DNA of 64,000 bases from Massiliimalia massiliensis (lineage in GTDB: Bacteria; Bacillota; Clostridia; Oscillospirales; Ruminococcaceae). The stretch spans positions 248,001 through 312,000 of the forward strand of contig NZ_FUHT01000004.1 of assembly GCF_900155615.1 (NCBI RefSeq), given 5' to 3'. The notes beneath the pieces are model-generated. The model was not told the DNA's origin. It worked only from the letters and a program-made list of their open reading frames with translations, and made no database searches. Both the position numbers and the translations under genes were made by a program. Positions 1 to 9,224 of this stretch are shown piece by piece. Within the stretch, counting starts at the first letter, position 1; each line of letters starts with the position of its first letter.

Positions 1-1
1 T

Positions 2-148
2 CAGGTCGAGAAAATGAAGGAGCTGGGGCTGGATGTTCCCCAGGTAACAGAGCTCTGTTACCGCCTCAAGCAAGAGGGCGCTCCCGTACCGGACGATGTG
101 ATTACCGAGGATGAATGTACGGCGGCGCTGGAGCAGCTTTTGGCATAG
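2..148 (+). CDS. ecfA1: ECF transporter ATPase EcfA1, C-terminal end (partial)
   Basis: Only the last 48 codons are inside the window; the 5' part lies upstream. The frame reads [20 protein letters not shown] and ends in LEQLLA, which resembles the C-terminal tail of EcfA ATPases. The following gene ends with a closely similar stretch (RMGLSVPQVSKVFHQLR). The complete protein would be one of the two cytoplasmic ATPases of an energy-coupling factor vitamin/metal importer. It lies directly upstream of ecfA2 and ecfT, the usual order of the module. The call rests on the tail similarity and position, since the catalytic motifs are not visible. Confidence 0.8.
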   Translation, partial: QVEKMKELGLDVPQVTELCYRLKQEGAPVPDDVITEDECTAALEQLLA

Positions 149-226
149 GGACGGAGACAGGAAAAGACTTTCCGGCACGGACAGATCGATGCTGTGACCG
201 GAAAAGAAGAAAGGCTGAGAACAAAC

Positions 227-1105
227 GTGGCAATTATAAAGACCGAGCATCTTTCTCATTTATATAGTGCCGGAACCCCTTTTGAAAAGGCGGCGATTGA
301 GGATGTAAGCGTTGAAATCGAACCAGGTGAATTTATCGGAGTAATCGGGCATACCGGTTCAGGAAAATCAACACTGATCCAGCATTTTAACGGGCTTCTG
401 CAGCCCACCTCCGGAAAAATTTATGTTGATGGAAAAGATATCTGGGATGAAAAAAACAAGAAGAATATCCGGGATGTCCGGTTCCAGGTAGGGTTGGTGT
501 TTCAATATCCGGAATACCAGCTCTTTGAGGAAACGGTATACAAGGATATTGCGTTTGGACCGGGGAATATGGGGCTTTCCAAAGAGGAAATCCATACCCG
601 CGTGATGGAAGCGATGGATTTTGTCGGGCTGAAAGGAAAATATGCGGAAAAGAGCCCGTTCGACCTTTCCGGCGGACAGAAGCGCCGGGTTGCAATCGCG
701 GGTGTAATCGCGATGCGTCCGAAGGTTTTGATCCTGGATGAGCCGACTGCCGGACTGGATCCCAAGGGCAGGGACAAAATTCTGGGCCAGATTCGGGAAT
801 ACCACCAGCAGACGGGCAGCACCGTTTTGTTGGTGTCGCACAGCATGGAGGATATTGCGAAATATGCCGAAAAGGTACTGGTGATGAACCATGCCAAGGT
901 ATTCGATTACGATACTGTCGAACGGGTTTTTTCGAAAAACGAGGAGCTCACCAGAATGGGGCTTTCCGTTCCACAGGTCAGCAAGGTGTTCCACCAGCTC
1001 CGTGCGGCGGGATATCCGGTTTCGGAAAATGTCTATACTGTCGATCAGGCAGAGGCTGATATCCTGCGCCTGTTAAAAGCCAAAGGGGGTGCCGGCCGTG
1101 CTTAG
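227..1105 (+). CDS. ecfA2: ECF transporter ATPase EcfA2
   Basis: This is the second ATPase of the energy-coupling factor module. It hydrolyses ATP at the inner face of the membrane to power uptake through exchangeable substrate-binding S components. With the GTG start at 227 the protein has 292 residues. It shows Walker A (GHTGSGKST, about residues 41-49), a Q-loop (VGLVFQYPEYQLF), the ABC signature LSGGQKRRVAIAG and Walker B with VLILDEPTAGLDP. A GTG at 194 is in frame, but the 227 start has a purine-rich site (aagaaagg) upstream and gives the usual family N-terminus. The 3' end overlaps ecfT by 8 bases, so the two are translationally coupled. No S component is next to it, as expected for a group II (shared) module. 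Confidence 0.95.
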   Translation: MAIIKTEHLSHLYSAGTPFEKAAIEDVSVEIEPGEFIGVIGHTGSGKSTLIQHFNGLLQPTSGKIYVDGKDIWDEKNKKNIRDVRFQVGLVFQYPEYQLFEETVYKDIAFGPGNMGLSKEEIHTRVMEAMDFVGLKGKYAEKSPFDLSGGQKRRVAIAGVIAMRPKVLILDEPTAGLDPKGRDKILGQIREYHQQTGSTVLLVSHSMEDIAKYAEKVLVMNHAKVFDYDTVERVFSKNEELTRMGLSVPQVSKVFHQLRAAGYPVSENVYTVDQAEADILRLLKAKGGAGRA

Positions 1106-1910
1106 AGATATTACCATTGGGCAGTATTTCCCGGGCAAGTCTGTCATTCATCGGATGGATCCGCGGATGAAGCTCATTTTATCAATCGCCTATATTGTGA
1201 TGCTGTTCTGCGTGGGAAATGAAGCTGGATTTCTGATTCCAGTTATCTTCCTCATCGCGGCAATCTGGATCAGCAAAATCCCGTTTATCATGGTGCTCAA
1301 GGGCGTCAAGCCGATTCTTCCGCTCATCATCTTTACCGCGGTGTTAAACATCTTTTTTGTTACCGGCGAGCCGCTTGTAAAGCTTGGCTTCATCACCATT
1401 ACGGTGGATGGAATTATTGTAGCGCTGAAGATGGTCATCCGGATTATCTTCCTGATCATGGGGACTTCTCTGCTGACCTATACGACCTCGCCGATCGCTT
1501 TGACCGATGCGATTGAACAGCTTTTGCGGCCGCTGAATAAGATTCATTTTCCGGTGCATGAGATGGCGATGATGATGACGATTGCGCTCCGTTTTATTCC
1601 GACCCTGATCGAGGAGACGGACAAGATCATGTCCGCGCAGAAGGCCAGGGGAGCTGATATGGAATCCGGCGGACTGATGCAGCGCGCCAAGGCGCTTGTC
1701 CCAATCCTGATCCCGCTGTTTATCTCCGCGTTCCGCCGCGCTGAGGAGCTGGCGCTTGCTATGGAATGCCGGTGTTACCGGGGCGGAGAAGGAAGGACTA
1801 GGATGCGCCAGCTCCATTACAGCAGCCTGGACTGGTACGGCGCAGCAGTAATGGCGGTCTGTTTTGCCGGGGTGATCCTGCTGAATATTTTTGTACCGGC
1901 GTTTGTTTAG
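1098..1910 (+). CDS. ecfT: ECF transporter transmembrane protein EcfT
   Basis: This is the integral membrane scaffold that links the two ATPases to S components. The 270-residue protein starts MLRDITIGQYFPGKSVIHRM, which includes the typical DPRMKL segment. It has about five hydrophobic segments, and its cytoplasmic coupling helices carry the two Ala-Arg-Gly-like motifs (AQKARGADME and ALAMECRCYRGGEGRT). GTG 1098 is chosen over GTG 1089 because the aaaggggg ribosome site then sits 8 bases upstream. It overlaps the end of ecfA2, and truA follows 18 bases later. The ecfA1-ecfA2-ecfT-truA order is common in clostridia and bacilli. Confidence 0.93.
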   Translation: MLRDITIGQYFPGKSVIHRMDPRMKLILSIAYIVMLFCVGNEAGFLIPVIFLIAAIWISKIPFIMVLKGVKPILPLIIFTAVLNIFFVTGEPLVKLGFITITVDGIIVALKMVIRIIFLIMGTSLLTYTTSPIALTDAIEQLLRPLNKIHFPVHEMAMMMTIALRFIPTLIEETDKIMSAQKARGADMESGGLMQRAKALVPILIPLFISAFRRAEELALAMECRCYRGGEGRTRMRQLHYSSLDWYGAAVMAVCFAGVILLNIFVPAFV

Positions 1911-1928
1911 CTTTAGAAAGGGAGTTAC

Positions 1929-2693
1929 ATGAGAAACCTGTTGTTTGAGATCGCATACCGCGGGACAAATTACCACGGCTACCAGGTACAGCAAAATGCC
2001 GTATCGGTGGCGCAGGTGCTCCAGGATGCGATTGAGTCGGTTGTTGGAAGCCGGGAACCGATCACCGGATGTTCCCGGACGGATACCGGCGTACATGCGA
2101 ATTCCTTTTACTTTAATATGAAAACGGAAAGCCTGATCCCAGAGAACCGGTTTCCGGTTGCATTAAACCATGCTCTGCCCGGCGATATTGCGGTAAAAAG
2201 CTGCCGGCAGGTGCCAATGGAATTCCATGCCAGATACCAGTGCAGGGAGAAAGAATACCTTTATCAGCTCTGGAATTCAGAGATTAAGAATCCGTTTTTA
2301 GAAGGGCTTGCCTGCGAATATAAATATCCGATGGATGTCGAATTGATGCATCAGGCGGCACAGGGTTTTGTGGGGACATATGATTTTAAGGCGTTCTGTG
2401 CGGCAGGCGGAAAAGAAATTGAAACGACCCGGACGGTTTACAAAGCATCTGTTTACCGGAAAGGGGAACATCTGGTCTGTTTCAGGATATCGGGGAACGG
2501 CTTTTTATACCACATGGTGCGGATTATGGCCGGCACCCTGCTGGAAATCAACGAAGGGAAAATCCCACCGGATTCGGTTCGGGATATCATTTTGAGCAAA
2601 GACCGAACACGGGCGGGACGTACCGCCAAACCAGAGGGCTTGTACCTCAATCGCGTAGAATATGGAGATGAATGGTTTGGGAAAAGCATATGA
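1929..2693 (+). CDS. truA: tRNA pseudouridine(38-40) synthase TruA
   Basis: The enzyme isomerises uridines 38-40 of the tRNA anticodon stem to pseudouridine. The 254-residue protein has the family N-terminus (FEIAYRGTNYHGYQVQ) and the catalytic loop GCSRTDTGVHA, with the nucleophile Asp52. It also has the conserved FHARYQCREKEYLYQ and FLYHMVRIMAGTLLE segments. Length is normal. It lies 18 bases after ecfT with a good aaagggag ribosome site. Its last codons overlap the next gene, so it probably belongs to the same transcript as the ecf genes. Confidence 0.96.
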   Translation: MRNLLFEIAYRGTNYHGYQVQQNAVSVAQVLQDAIESVVGSREPITGCSRTDTGVHANSFYFNMKTESLIPENRFPVALNHALPGDIAVKSCRQVPMEFHARYQCREKEYLYQLWNSEIKNPFLEGLACEYKYPMDVELMHQAAQGFVGTYDFKAFCAAGGKEIETTRTVYKASVYRKGEHLVCFRISGNGFLYHMVRIMAGTLLEINEGKIPPDSVRDIILSKDRTRAGRTAKPEGLYLNRVEYGDEWFGKSI

Positions 2694-3804
2694 TGTTGAG
2701 GCATTTCGTAAGAAAAAAATCAAGAAAAAGCGGTATAGGAAATTCCTGACGGGATTTCTGATTGTGATTCTGGTGGTTGCCGCAGGACTGCTGGTGAAGG
2801 AATGGATGGACAGCGAAGCGGCTCAGAAGGAGGAAGCGGCGGAGTTTCCGATCAATTTGAAGGGGGAATCCCCGATTTCGCTCAAGACGACGGAAGACAG
2901 TCTGGTCGTGACGACTGAAGGCGTAGTTAATTTTTACTCCAAGCTTGCGCAGAGGCAAAACAGCGTGGTGCATGGCTTTTCAAAGCCGGTGACACAGACA
3001 GCCGGAAAATATGCCCTGACCTATGACCATGGAGGCTATACGCTCCGGCTGGATACCAAAAACGGCACAGCTAAGACGCTGAAACTGAAAAACTCGATTC
3101 TATTTGCACAGGTGCAGGAGGACGGGATGGTAGCGGTCGCTTATGCGGACAGCAGCTACACTAGCGGACTGAGCGTTTACAACAGCAATTTGGATGAACC
3201 GGTCTGCACCTATTATATGAACGAATATATCATGGCACTGGACTTTTCCAGCAAGGAGAGCTGTGTGATTGCAGCCCAGACGACCAACGGAAGCTCCTTT
3301 GCCAGTGTGGTTTATAAAATTTTCTTCAACCAGGAGAAGGAAGTATTTAAAAAGGAATACCAGACTTCAATGATTGTTTCCTTGTCGGTGAAGGATGACG
3401 GGGTGATTGTTTTGGCCTGTGAGCAGGAGATCCTGATGCTCAATAGGGAGGGGGAAAAGCTCGGTTCCTATTCCTATCCGGGAACGCTTTCCCTGCTGGA
3501 TCAATCCCAAAAGGACAAGGTGGTAGTCGGGGTTATCAACGCAACCGATCCTAATGCAACCGACCTTGTCTGTGTTGACCTTGACGGAAAACAGGCGGCT
3601 TCGGTCACTACCTCCGAGCGAGCGGTAGGACTGACCTGTACAGATAACCGGATTTATGCCATGACTAAGTCGGACGTGTTAGTATACTCCGAGGAATTGG
3701 AAAAGCTGGATTCCTATCAAAACAAAAATGAAAGCAAATATCTGGCTGTACTGAACGGACAAATTTTTGGGTTGTCCGACGACCGGCTGGAGGAATTATC
3801 GTAA
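2662..3804 (+). CDS. DUF5711-like membrane-anchored beta-propeller-type protein
   Basis: The 380-residue protein has a basic cytoplasmic N-terminus (RKKKIKKKRYRKF), one transmembrane helix at about residues 29-45 (FLIVILVVAAGLLV), and a long exported domain. That domain has repeating beta-strand units with short hydrophobic blocks (LVVTTEGVVNFYS, GMVAVAYADSS, GVIVLACEQEILML), which look like a WD/PQQ-type propeller. This arrangement is that of the uncharacterised clostridial DUF5711 family. The start overlaps truA by about 30 bases; ATG 2668 or TTG 2677 are alternatives. It sits between truA and a CvpA-like gene. A sensory or cell-envelope scaffold role is possible but not shown. Confidence 0.75.
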   Translation: MEMNGLGKAYDVEAFRKKKIKKKRYRKFLTGFLIVILVVAAGLLVKEWMDSEAAQKEEAAEFPINLKGESPISLKTTEDSLVVTTEGVVNFYSKLAQRQNSVVHGFSKPVTQTAGKYALTYDHGGYTLRLDTKNGTAKTLKLKNSILFAQVQEDGMVAVAYADSSYTSGLSVYNSNLDEPVCTYYMNEYIMALDFSSKESCVIAAQTTNGSSFASVVYKIFFNQEKEVFKKEYQTSMIVSLSVKDDGVIVLACEQEILMLNREGEKLGSYSYPGTLSLLDQSQKDKVVVGVINATDPNATDLVCVDLDGKQAASVTTSERAVGLTCTDNRIYAMTKSDVLVYSEELEKLDSYQNKNESKYLAVLNGQIFGLSDDRLEELS

Positions 3805-3826
3805 ATTTGGAACAGAGAGGGAACAG

Positions 3827-4525
3827 ATGACCAATTTATTACCAATTATTATTGATGCTGTAATTGTTTTATCGGCGGCTCTGATGGTTTGGCTGGGTTA
3901 CCGGCGGGGCTTTATCCGTACGGCGATTTATGCGGTGGGGTACCTGGCTTCCGCGGTGATCGCTTCCGTCGTGGGAAAGTGGCTGGGAGAGCTGATTACC
4001 GGCTGGTGCAGGACGCCGCTGGTGGAATACACTGCAGGAAAAATCGGAACAGAAACCGGCTCACTGACTGAATCAGTTGAGGCGATGTATAGCCGGGCGC
4101 CGGTTCTGCTTCAAAATTGGATGAACCATTTTGGGTCGGCAGAGGAATTGGCGGAAAAAATTTCCTCATCAGCAGAATCAGCTGCACAGAACGCTGCCGG
4201 AGGGATTACCGACTATGTCCTTTTGCCGATTGTTTCCGGAATTGCGGGTATCGTCCTGTTTTTTGTTTTATTTTTTGTGTGCTGTTTTCTGGTGCGCAAA
4301 ATCGCCTATATCAGTGGGGTTGTGGATTATGTTCCGATTGTAAGCGGGCTTAATCACCTGGCCGGCGGGCTGATCGGAATTGTACAGGCGGCGGTAGTGG
4401 GATTCCTGCTGGTGCTGGTTGTCAGTTTGGTTTTGCTCTGTGTGCCAAATGGTGCTGAAATTGCAGAAAAAACCTATATTTTTGGATGGTTAAACGGATG
4501 GATGCCATTTTTCCGTTTAAGCTAA
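3827..4525 (+). CDS. CvpA family membrane protein
   Basis: The 232-residue protein has an N-terminal pair of hydrophobic segments around an YRRGFIRTAIYAVGY turn. A hydrophilic exported loop follows (about residues 65-130), then two long C-terminal transmembrane segments (IVSGIAGIVLFFVLFFVCCFLV and LIGIVQAAVVGFLLVLVVSLVLL, quoted here only as ends of helices). This is the CvpA/colicin V production layout. ATG 3827 is preferred because agagagg lies 6 bases upstream; the longer frame from 3767 would run deep into the preceding gene. CvpA-like proteins are linked to envelope homeostasis, but their biochemical role is unknown. Confidence 0.75.
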   Translation: MTNLLPIIIDAVIVLSAALMVWLGYRRGFIRTAIYAVGYLASAVIASVVGKWLGELITGWCRTPLVEYTAGKIGTETGSLTESVEAMYSRAPVLLQNWMNHFGSAEELAEKISSSAESAAQNAAGGITDYVLLPIVSGIAGIVLFFVLFFVCCFLVRKIAYISGVVDYVPIVSGLNHLAGGLIGIVQAAVVGFLLVLVVSLVLLCVPNGAEIAEKTYIFGWLNGWMPFFRLS

Positions 4526-4580
4526 TAGATAAAGAAATATGAAAAGAAAAGGAAGCGGTTGCTTCAGAAGTGGAGACAAA

Positions 4581-5186
4581 ATGATGAGTATCCCAAACAT
4601 TCTCTCCTTGGGCCGGTTGATCCTGGTACCGGTTTTTGCAGTATTATTTTTTGCAGCGCCCGAGTATAGCTGGACTGCGGCGCTGGTGCTGCTGGTATCA
4701 GGAATCACTGACTTTTTGGACGGCTTTATCGCCAGAAAATACAATCAGATTACCCAGCTTGGCAAAATCCTGGATCCGCTGGCTGACAAGCTGACGCAGC
4801 TTTCAGTCTGCATTTGTTTAGCAATTAGACATAAAGAATTTATAATTATTCTATGCCTCCTGGTGATAAAAGAGTTTATAATGTTAATAGCAGGATACCG
4901 CCTGCTGCGGGACGGCCACAAGCTGCCCTCTTCCAGATGGTTTGGCAAGGTTTCCACCGTTGTATTCTATATTGTAATGATCTATGCGGTGTGGAATGCC
5001 AGAATTCCATCTTCTACATTGGGATTGCTTGTGTGGATTATGCTGATTTTTGCCGCGCTGGCTTTTATCCTCTATATACCAGAATTCTTTAAGCTGAAGA
5101 AGAAGGAGACCGGCGGACAGGTGACATGTAAAGAAATATGGAAGGCTTCGGTAGAAAAGCAGGACGACAAAGGACGTCAATCGTAA
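4581..5186 (+). CDS. pgsA: CDP-diacylglycerol-glycerol-3-phosphate 3-phosphatidyltransferase
   Basis: The enzyme makes phosphatidylglycerophosphate, the first committed step to phosphatidylglycerol, at the membrane. The 201-residue protein carries the full CDP-alcohol phosphotransferase signature: DFLDGFIAR, then after eight residues GKILDPLADK, giving the spacing D-x2-D-G-x2-A-R-x8-G-x3-D-x3-D. It has about five to six transmembrane segments, and its N-terminus SIPNILSLGRLILVPVF is typical of PgsA. ATG 4581 or 4584 fits both the family N-terminus and the tggaga ribosome site; the upstream extension to 4539 is unlikely. It lies between the CvpA-like gene and a Clp ATPase. Confidence 0.93.
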   Translation: MMSIPNILSLGRLILVPVFAVLFFAAPEYSWTAALVLLVSGITDFLDGFIARKYNQITQLGKILDPLADKLTQLSVCICLAIRHKEFIIILCLLVIKEFIMLIAGYRLLRDGHKLPSSRWFGKVSTVVFYIVMIYAVWNARIPSSTLGLLVWIMLIFAALAFILYIPEFFKLKKKETGGQVTCKEIWKASVEKQDDKGRQS

Positions 5187-5217
5187 GACAACAGATTGAT
5201 TCAAGGAGAAAGAACGA

Positions 5218-7521
5218 ATGATTTGCAGCAGATGTAAAAAAAGAATGGCAGTGTTGTTCATTTCAAAAATGGAAGGGGATAAGACTGTCAATGAAGGCCT
5301 GTGCTTAAAATGCGCCAAGGAAATGGGAATTCCGCAGGTGGATTCCTTGATGGAGCAGATGGGCCTGACAGACGAAGATATTGAACAGATGAGCGACCAG
5401 ATGATGGATCTCATGGATGGGGACTCCTTTGAAATGGGCGGGATGGATACAATGCCGCCTTTTTTGCAGAACATGTTTTCGAACCAGCCGCAATCTGATG
5501 AAATAGAAAAAGAACCGCACGAAATCGTATCGGTTTCGGAAGAAGCGGAGAAGGCCGGCGGTACTCCAAAACGCCGGAACAGCAAGAATAAAGAGGCAAA
5601 ACGGAAATTTTTAACAGCTTATTGTACCAACCTGACGGCAAGGGCGGAGCGGGGCGAGCTTGACGAGGTGATCGGACGGGACAGCGAGATTTACCGTGTG
5701 ATCCAGATCCTGAGCCGCCGGACTAAAAACAACCCCTGCCTGATTGGGGAACCGGGCGTTGGAAAAACAGCGATTGCAGAGGGAATTGCCCAGCGGATTG
5801 TAAGGGGCGACGTCCCGTTCCGTTTGCAGGATAAAGAATTATATCTGCTTGATATGACCGCGCTGGTTGCCGGGACGCAGTTCCGGGGTCAGTTTGAAAG
5901 CCGGGTCAAGGGTCTGATTGACGAGGTGAGAAAGGCCGGAAATATCATCCTGTTTATTGACGAGGTGCACACCATTGTTGGAACTGGGGACTCTGAGGGC
6001 TCGATGAGCGCCGCGAATATTTTAAAGCCGGCGCTTTCCCGCGGGGAAATCCAGGTAATCGGCGCGACCACCTTTAACGAATACCGGAAAAACATTGAAA
6101 AGGATTCCGCACTGGAGCGCCGTTTCCAGCCTGTGAAGGTGCAGGAGCCAAGCATGGAGGATACGCTCAGGGTCTTGCTGGGGGTAAAAAAATACTATGA
6201 AGCGCACCACAAGGTGAAGGTGTCCGATTATATTGCGCATCTGGCTGTCACCATGTCGGAGCGCTATATCACCGACCGTTACCTGCCGGATAAGGCGATT
6301 GACCTGCTGGATGAGGCGTGTTCCTGCTGTTCGATCCGCAATGCGGATTTGACTGATTATGAAAAGCTCAATCGGCAGCTGAAGGAGCTTAATGATCGGC
6401 TGGAGGAGCTGGAAGCTGACCCGGAGGCAATGGATTATGAAAAAATTGCCAAAACAAGGGCGGACTTGATTGTTGTAAAGGAAAAGCTCAAGGAAATCGA
6501 ACCGCGTATCGCCAATATCCAGGTTGAGGTTTCGGATATTGCACGGGTGATTGAGTTATGGACGGGAATTCCGGCAGCAAAAATCCAGGAGAATGAATAC
6601 AAGAAATTGGCATCATTAGACGACCGTTTAAGGGCAAAGATAATAGGGCAGGACGAAGCAATTCACGAAGTTGCAAACGCAATCCGCCGCAGCCGTGTAC
6701 AGCTATCCAAAGTAAAACGTCCGGCTTCCTTTATCTTTGTTGGACCGACCGGTGTAGGGAAAACCCAACTGGTGAAAGTTTTATCCGAAGAATTATTCGA
6801 TTCGGTCGAGCCTCTCATTCGATTGGATATGACCGAATATATGGAGAAGCATTCTGTCTCAAAACTGATCGGTTCGCCTCCGGGCTATGTAGGATATGAT
6901 GAAGCCGGGCAACTGACTGAAAAGGTCAGGAGAAAACCGTATTCCGTAATTTTATTCGATGAAATCGAAAAGGCACATCCTGATGTTCTGAACATTTTGC
7001 TTCAGATTTTGGATGAAGGCCGGGTGACTGACGCCCAGGGAAGAACGGTGAGCTTTGAAAATACAGTCGTCGCGATGACCTCGAACGCAGGCTCTTCTGA
7101 AAAGGGAGGGATCGTCGGGTTTAACCGGACTGTAGGTGAGCTGGCAAAGGAAAAGGCATTGAAAGCGCTTGGTGAATTTCTACGTCCTGAATTTTTGGGC
7201 AGAGTGGACGAGGTAATCGTCTTTAACACGCTGACCCAGGACGACCTGATGAAGATTACCGGCCTGATGCTGGATGAACTGAAAGAACCGCTCAATGATA
7301 AGGGAATCCGTTTCGCTTATGACGCCAAAGCGCTGGAAGCAATCACTGCCCTGGCGGAAGGCGGGAAATATGCGGCAAGGGATTTGCGCAAAGTAATCCG
7401 CCGGGATGTGGAAGATAAGATCGCAAACCTTCTCATTGAGCAGTATGAAAATCCGCCGCAGCTTTTGGCTTTAACTGCTGAGGCTGGAAAAATCACACTG
7501 CAGACAGAGAGTCTTTCCTAA
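5218..7521 (+). CDS. Clp protease ATP-binding subunit with N-terminal zinc finger (ClpE-like)
   Basis: This is a class I Hsp100/Clp ATPase of 767 residues, expected to unfold proteins for ClpP. A short zinc finger (Cys3, Cys6, Cys29, Cys32) replaces the usual Clp-N repeat domain, as in ClpE. It is followed by an acidic, methionine-rich linker (to about residue 125). AAA domain 1 has Walker [10 protein letters not shown] (about residue 180), and AAA domain 2 has GPTGVGKTQ (about residue 510). Arginine fingers, a middle coiled-coil region (residues 380-435) and the [12 protein letters not shown] loop are present. The protein ends in the C-terminal D2-small domain. No CtsR or McsA/McsB genes are adjacent. 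Assignment to the Clp family is sure; ClpE versus a ClpC variant is less so. Confidence 0.9.
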   Translation: MICSRCKKRMAVLFISKMEGDKTVNEGLCLKCAKEMGIPQVDSLMEQMGLTDEDIEQMSDQMMDLMDGDSFEMGGMDTMPPFLQNMFSNQPQSDEIEKEPHEIVSVSEEAEKAGGTPKRRNSKNKEAKRKFLTAYCTNLTARAERGELDEVIGRDSEIYRVIQILSRRTKNNPCLIGEPGVGKTAIAEGIAQRIVRGDVPFRLQDKELYLLDMTALVAGTQFRGQFESRVKGLIDEVRKAGNIILFIDEVHTIVGTGDSEGSMSAANILKPALSRGEIQVIGATTFNEYRKNIEKDSALERRFQPVKVQEPSMEDTLRVLLGVKKYYEAHHKVKVSDYIAHLAVTMSERYITDRYLPDKAIDLLDEACSCCSIRNADLTDYEKLNRQLKELNDRLEELEADPEAMDYEKIAKTRADLIVVKEKLKEIEPRIANIQVEVSDIARVIELWTGIPAAKIQENEYKKLASLDDRLRAKIIGQDEAIHEVANAIRRSRVQLSKVKRPASFIFVGPTGVGKTQLVKVLSEELFDSVEPLIRLDMTEYMEKHSVSKLIGSPPGYVGYDEAGQLTEKVRRKPYSVILFDEIEKAHPDVLNILLQILDEGRVTDAQGRTVSFENTVVAMTSNAGSSEKGGIVGFNRTVGELAKEKALKALGEFLRPEFLGRVDEVIVFNTLTQDDLMKITGLMLDELKEPLNDKGIRFAYDAKALEAITALAEGGKYAARDLRKVIRRDVEDKIANLLIEQYENPPQLLALTAEAGKITLQTESLS

Positions 7522-7606
7522 AACGGTAGAATTTATCAGATTAGCTCAGTTTTTTTACAGTTTTGTCATGATTTTCCTGCTTGTTTCAAGTAAGATAAAA
7601 GATGCG

Positions 7607-7612
7607 TATAAT
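7607..7612 (+). promoter_or_regulatory. Putative -10 element for the DUF5685-like gene
   Basis: A perfect TATAAT lies 25 bases before the TTG start at 7638. A poor -35 (TTTCAA) is 17 bases upstream. It overlaps the in-frame ATG at 7602, which argues that the coding region begins at 7638. Confidence 0.45.
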
Positions 7613-7637
7613 CATGGAGAAAGAGGGAGGACAGGAA

Positions 7638-8555
7638 TTGTTTGGATATATCAAGCCGTATAAGCCTGAGATGAAAATGAAGGAATTCGATACCTATAAA
7701 GCGGTTTATTGCGGCTTGTGCAAACAGCTTGGCAAGGTTTATGGTCCTTTTGCGCGATTGACCTTGAGCTATGATTTCACCTTTTTATCCATGGTTTCCC
7801 TCTCTTTATCCGACAAATGCGGCGGCTTTCGTATGGAAAAATGCGTGGCGAACCCACTGAAAAAAAAGCCGTGCATGGTGCCCTGCGGCGATCTGACGCT
7901 GAGCGCTTCTGCCGCGATGATTATGTTCTATTATAAATTAAAGGATAATATCCAGGATAGCGGAATCGGCGGCAGGATCAAGGCATATCTGCTTTTACCC
8001 TTTGCTGCTGCGGCTAGAAAACGCGCTAAAAAGCTTCATCCGGAGCTGGAGGAGATCGTCGGTACATGTATGCAGGAGCAGTATGAGGTAGAGCACAGCG
8101 ACTCGGACAGCATCGACCGGGCGGCTGAACCTACGGCGAAAGCGCTGTCACAGATTTTTGAGCGGCTTTCGGAGCACCACGCGCAGCGGCGCGTTCTTTC
8201 ACGGCTCGGATATCTGGTAGGGCGCTATGTATATCTGATTGACGCGCTGGACGACCTGGCGGACGATATCAAGACAGGGAGCTACAATATCCTTTATCGA
8301 AAGGCTCAAAAAGACGGAACAGAGCAACTGAGTGAAATCCGTACTTATGCACAGGGCGTGTTGAATCTGACGGTCGGTCAGATCGCGGCTGCCTACGAAC
8401 TGCTTGATTTGAAGCGGTATAAAACAATTTTAGACAATCTGATTTATCTTGGTTTACATCAGAGCCTGAAGGCTGTACTGGAAAAAGGAACATCCAAGCC
8501 GAACGCCGCAGATCAGACAGAAATTGAAACCAATGGGAAGGAAATTACAGTATGA
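7638..8555 (+). CDS. DUF5685-like protein
   Basis: Uncharacterised 305-residue protein that I place in the DUF5685 family because of its start, MFGYIKPYKPEMKMKEFDTY. The N-terminal third is cysteine-rich: YCGLCKQLG, DKCGGF, KCVANPLKKKPC and MVPCGD. The middle is helical and carries an acidic, possibly metal-binding stretch (LIDALDDLADDIKTGSYN) that recalls prenyl-synthase-type Asp-rich motifs; this may be coincidence. TTG 7638 is chosen because gggagg lies 7 bases upstream and the family N-terminus is restored. The next gene, a J-domain protein, overlaps by 4 bases (ATGA), so the two are probably made together and may act together. Confidence 0.7.
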   Translation: MFGYIKPYKPEMKMKEFDTYKAVYCGLCKQLGKVYGPFARLTLSYDFTFLSMVSLSLSDKCGGFRMEKCVANPLKKKPCMVPCGDLTLSASAAMIMFYYKLKDNIQDSGIGGRIKAYLLLPFAAAARKRAKKLHPELEEIVGTCMQEQYEVEHSDSDSIDRAAEPTAKALSQIFERLSEHHAQRRVLSRLGYLVGRYVYLIDALDDLADDIKTGSYNILYRKAQKDGTEQLSEIRTYAQGVLNLTVGQIAAAYELLDLKRYKTILDNLIYLGLHQSLKAVLEKGTSKPNAADQTEIETNGKEITV

Positions 8556-9172
8556 CAAATCCTTATGATGTGTTGGGCGTAAACCCATCCGCCAGTGATG
8601 AAGAGGTGAAAAGCGCCTACCGCAGCTTGGCAAAAAAATATCATCCAGACAACTATTCGGAAAGCCCATTAAAAGAAGTGGCTGAAGAAAAGATGGCCGA
8701 GGTGAACCAGGCGTTTGATACCATTATGAACGAGCGCCGGGCCAGAGGCGGACAAAGCGCGGCCGGAACCTCTGCTTCATCCAATTTGTCTGATATCAGG
8801 CGGATGATTCAGCAAAACCGTCTGGTGGAAGCGGAGGAACTGTTGGATGGTATCCCGGTAAATATGCGGGATGCGGAATGGTATTTCTTAAAGGGAAGTG
8901 TTTATTTCTCCCGCGGATGGCTGGAGGATGCCGCCAACCATTTCTCAACTGCCTGCCGGATGAATCCGAATAATCCTGAATACCGCGCGGCAATGAACCG
9001 GATTATGTGGCAGAAACAAGGAAACTTCGGCACAGGATACGGCAACAATCCAAACCCATATCAGACAACCCAGAATACAGGCGGCTGTTCTGCTTGTGAT
9101 ATGTGCAGCGGGCTGATCTGTGCGGATTGTTGCTGTGAATGTATGGGCGGCGATTTGATTTCTTGCTGTTAG
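8552..9172 (+). CDS. J-domain protein with cysteine-rich C-terminus
   Basis: Residues 3-65 form a J domain with the DnaK-stimulating HPD motif at residues 31-33 (KKYHPDNY). A serine/glycine linker follows, then a helical TPR-like segment (MIQQNRLVEAEELLDGIP ... GWLEDAANHFSTACR, about residues 88-150). The tail of about 30 residues carries nine cysteines in pairs (CSACDMCSG, CADCCCEC, CC at the C-terminus), suggesting metal or disulfide chemistry. It lacks the glycine/phenylalanine and zinc domains of true DnaJ, so it is a specialised co-chaperone. It overlaps the DUF5685-like gene by 4 bases. Confidence 0.85.
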   Translation: MTNPYDVLGVNPSASDEEVKSAYRSLAKKYHPDNYSESPLKEVAEEKMAEVNQAFDTIMNERRARGGQSAAGTSASSNLSDIRRMIQQNRLVEAEELLDGIPVNMRDAEWYFLKGSVYFSRGWLEDAANHFSTACRMNPNNPEYRAAMNRIMWQKQGNFGTGYGNNPNPYQTTQNTGGCSACDMCSGLICADCCCECMGGDLISCC

Positions 9173-9224
9173 TATCAATTGTTGTGAAAGGAAGCTTTGT
9201 TTCTGGCAAAGCAGAGGGCTTAAA

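Noticed and set aside
1344-2096. A 250-codon frame on the minus strand
   Set aside because: It is fully antisense to ecfT and truA, whose products are certain, and shows no domain features.
8200-8280. LIDALDDLADDIK in the DUF5685-like protein as a prenyl synthase active site
   Set aside because: Only one Asp-rich stretch is present and the other prenyl synthase motifs are missing.
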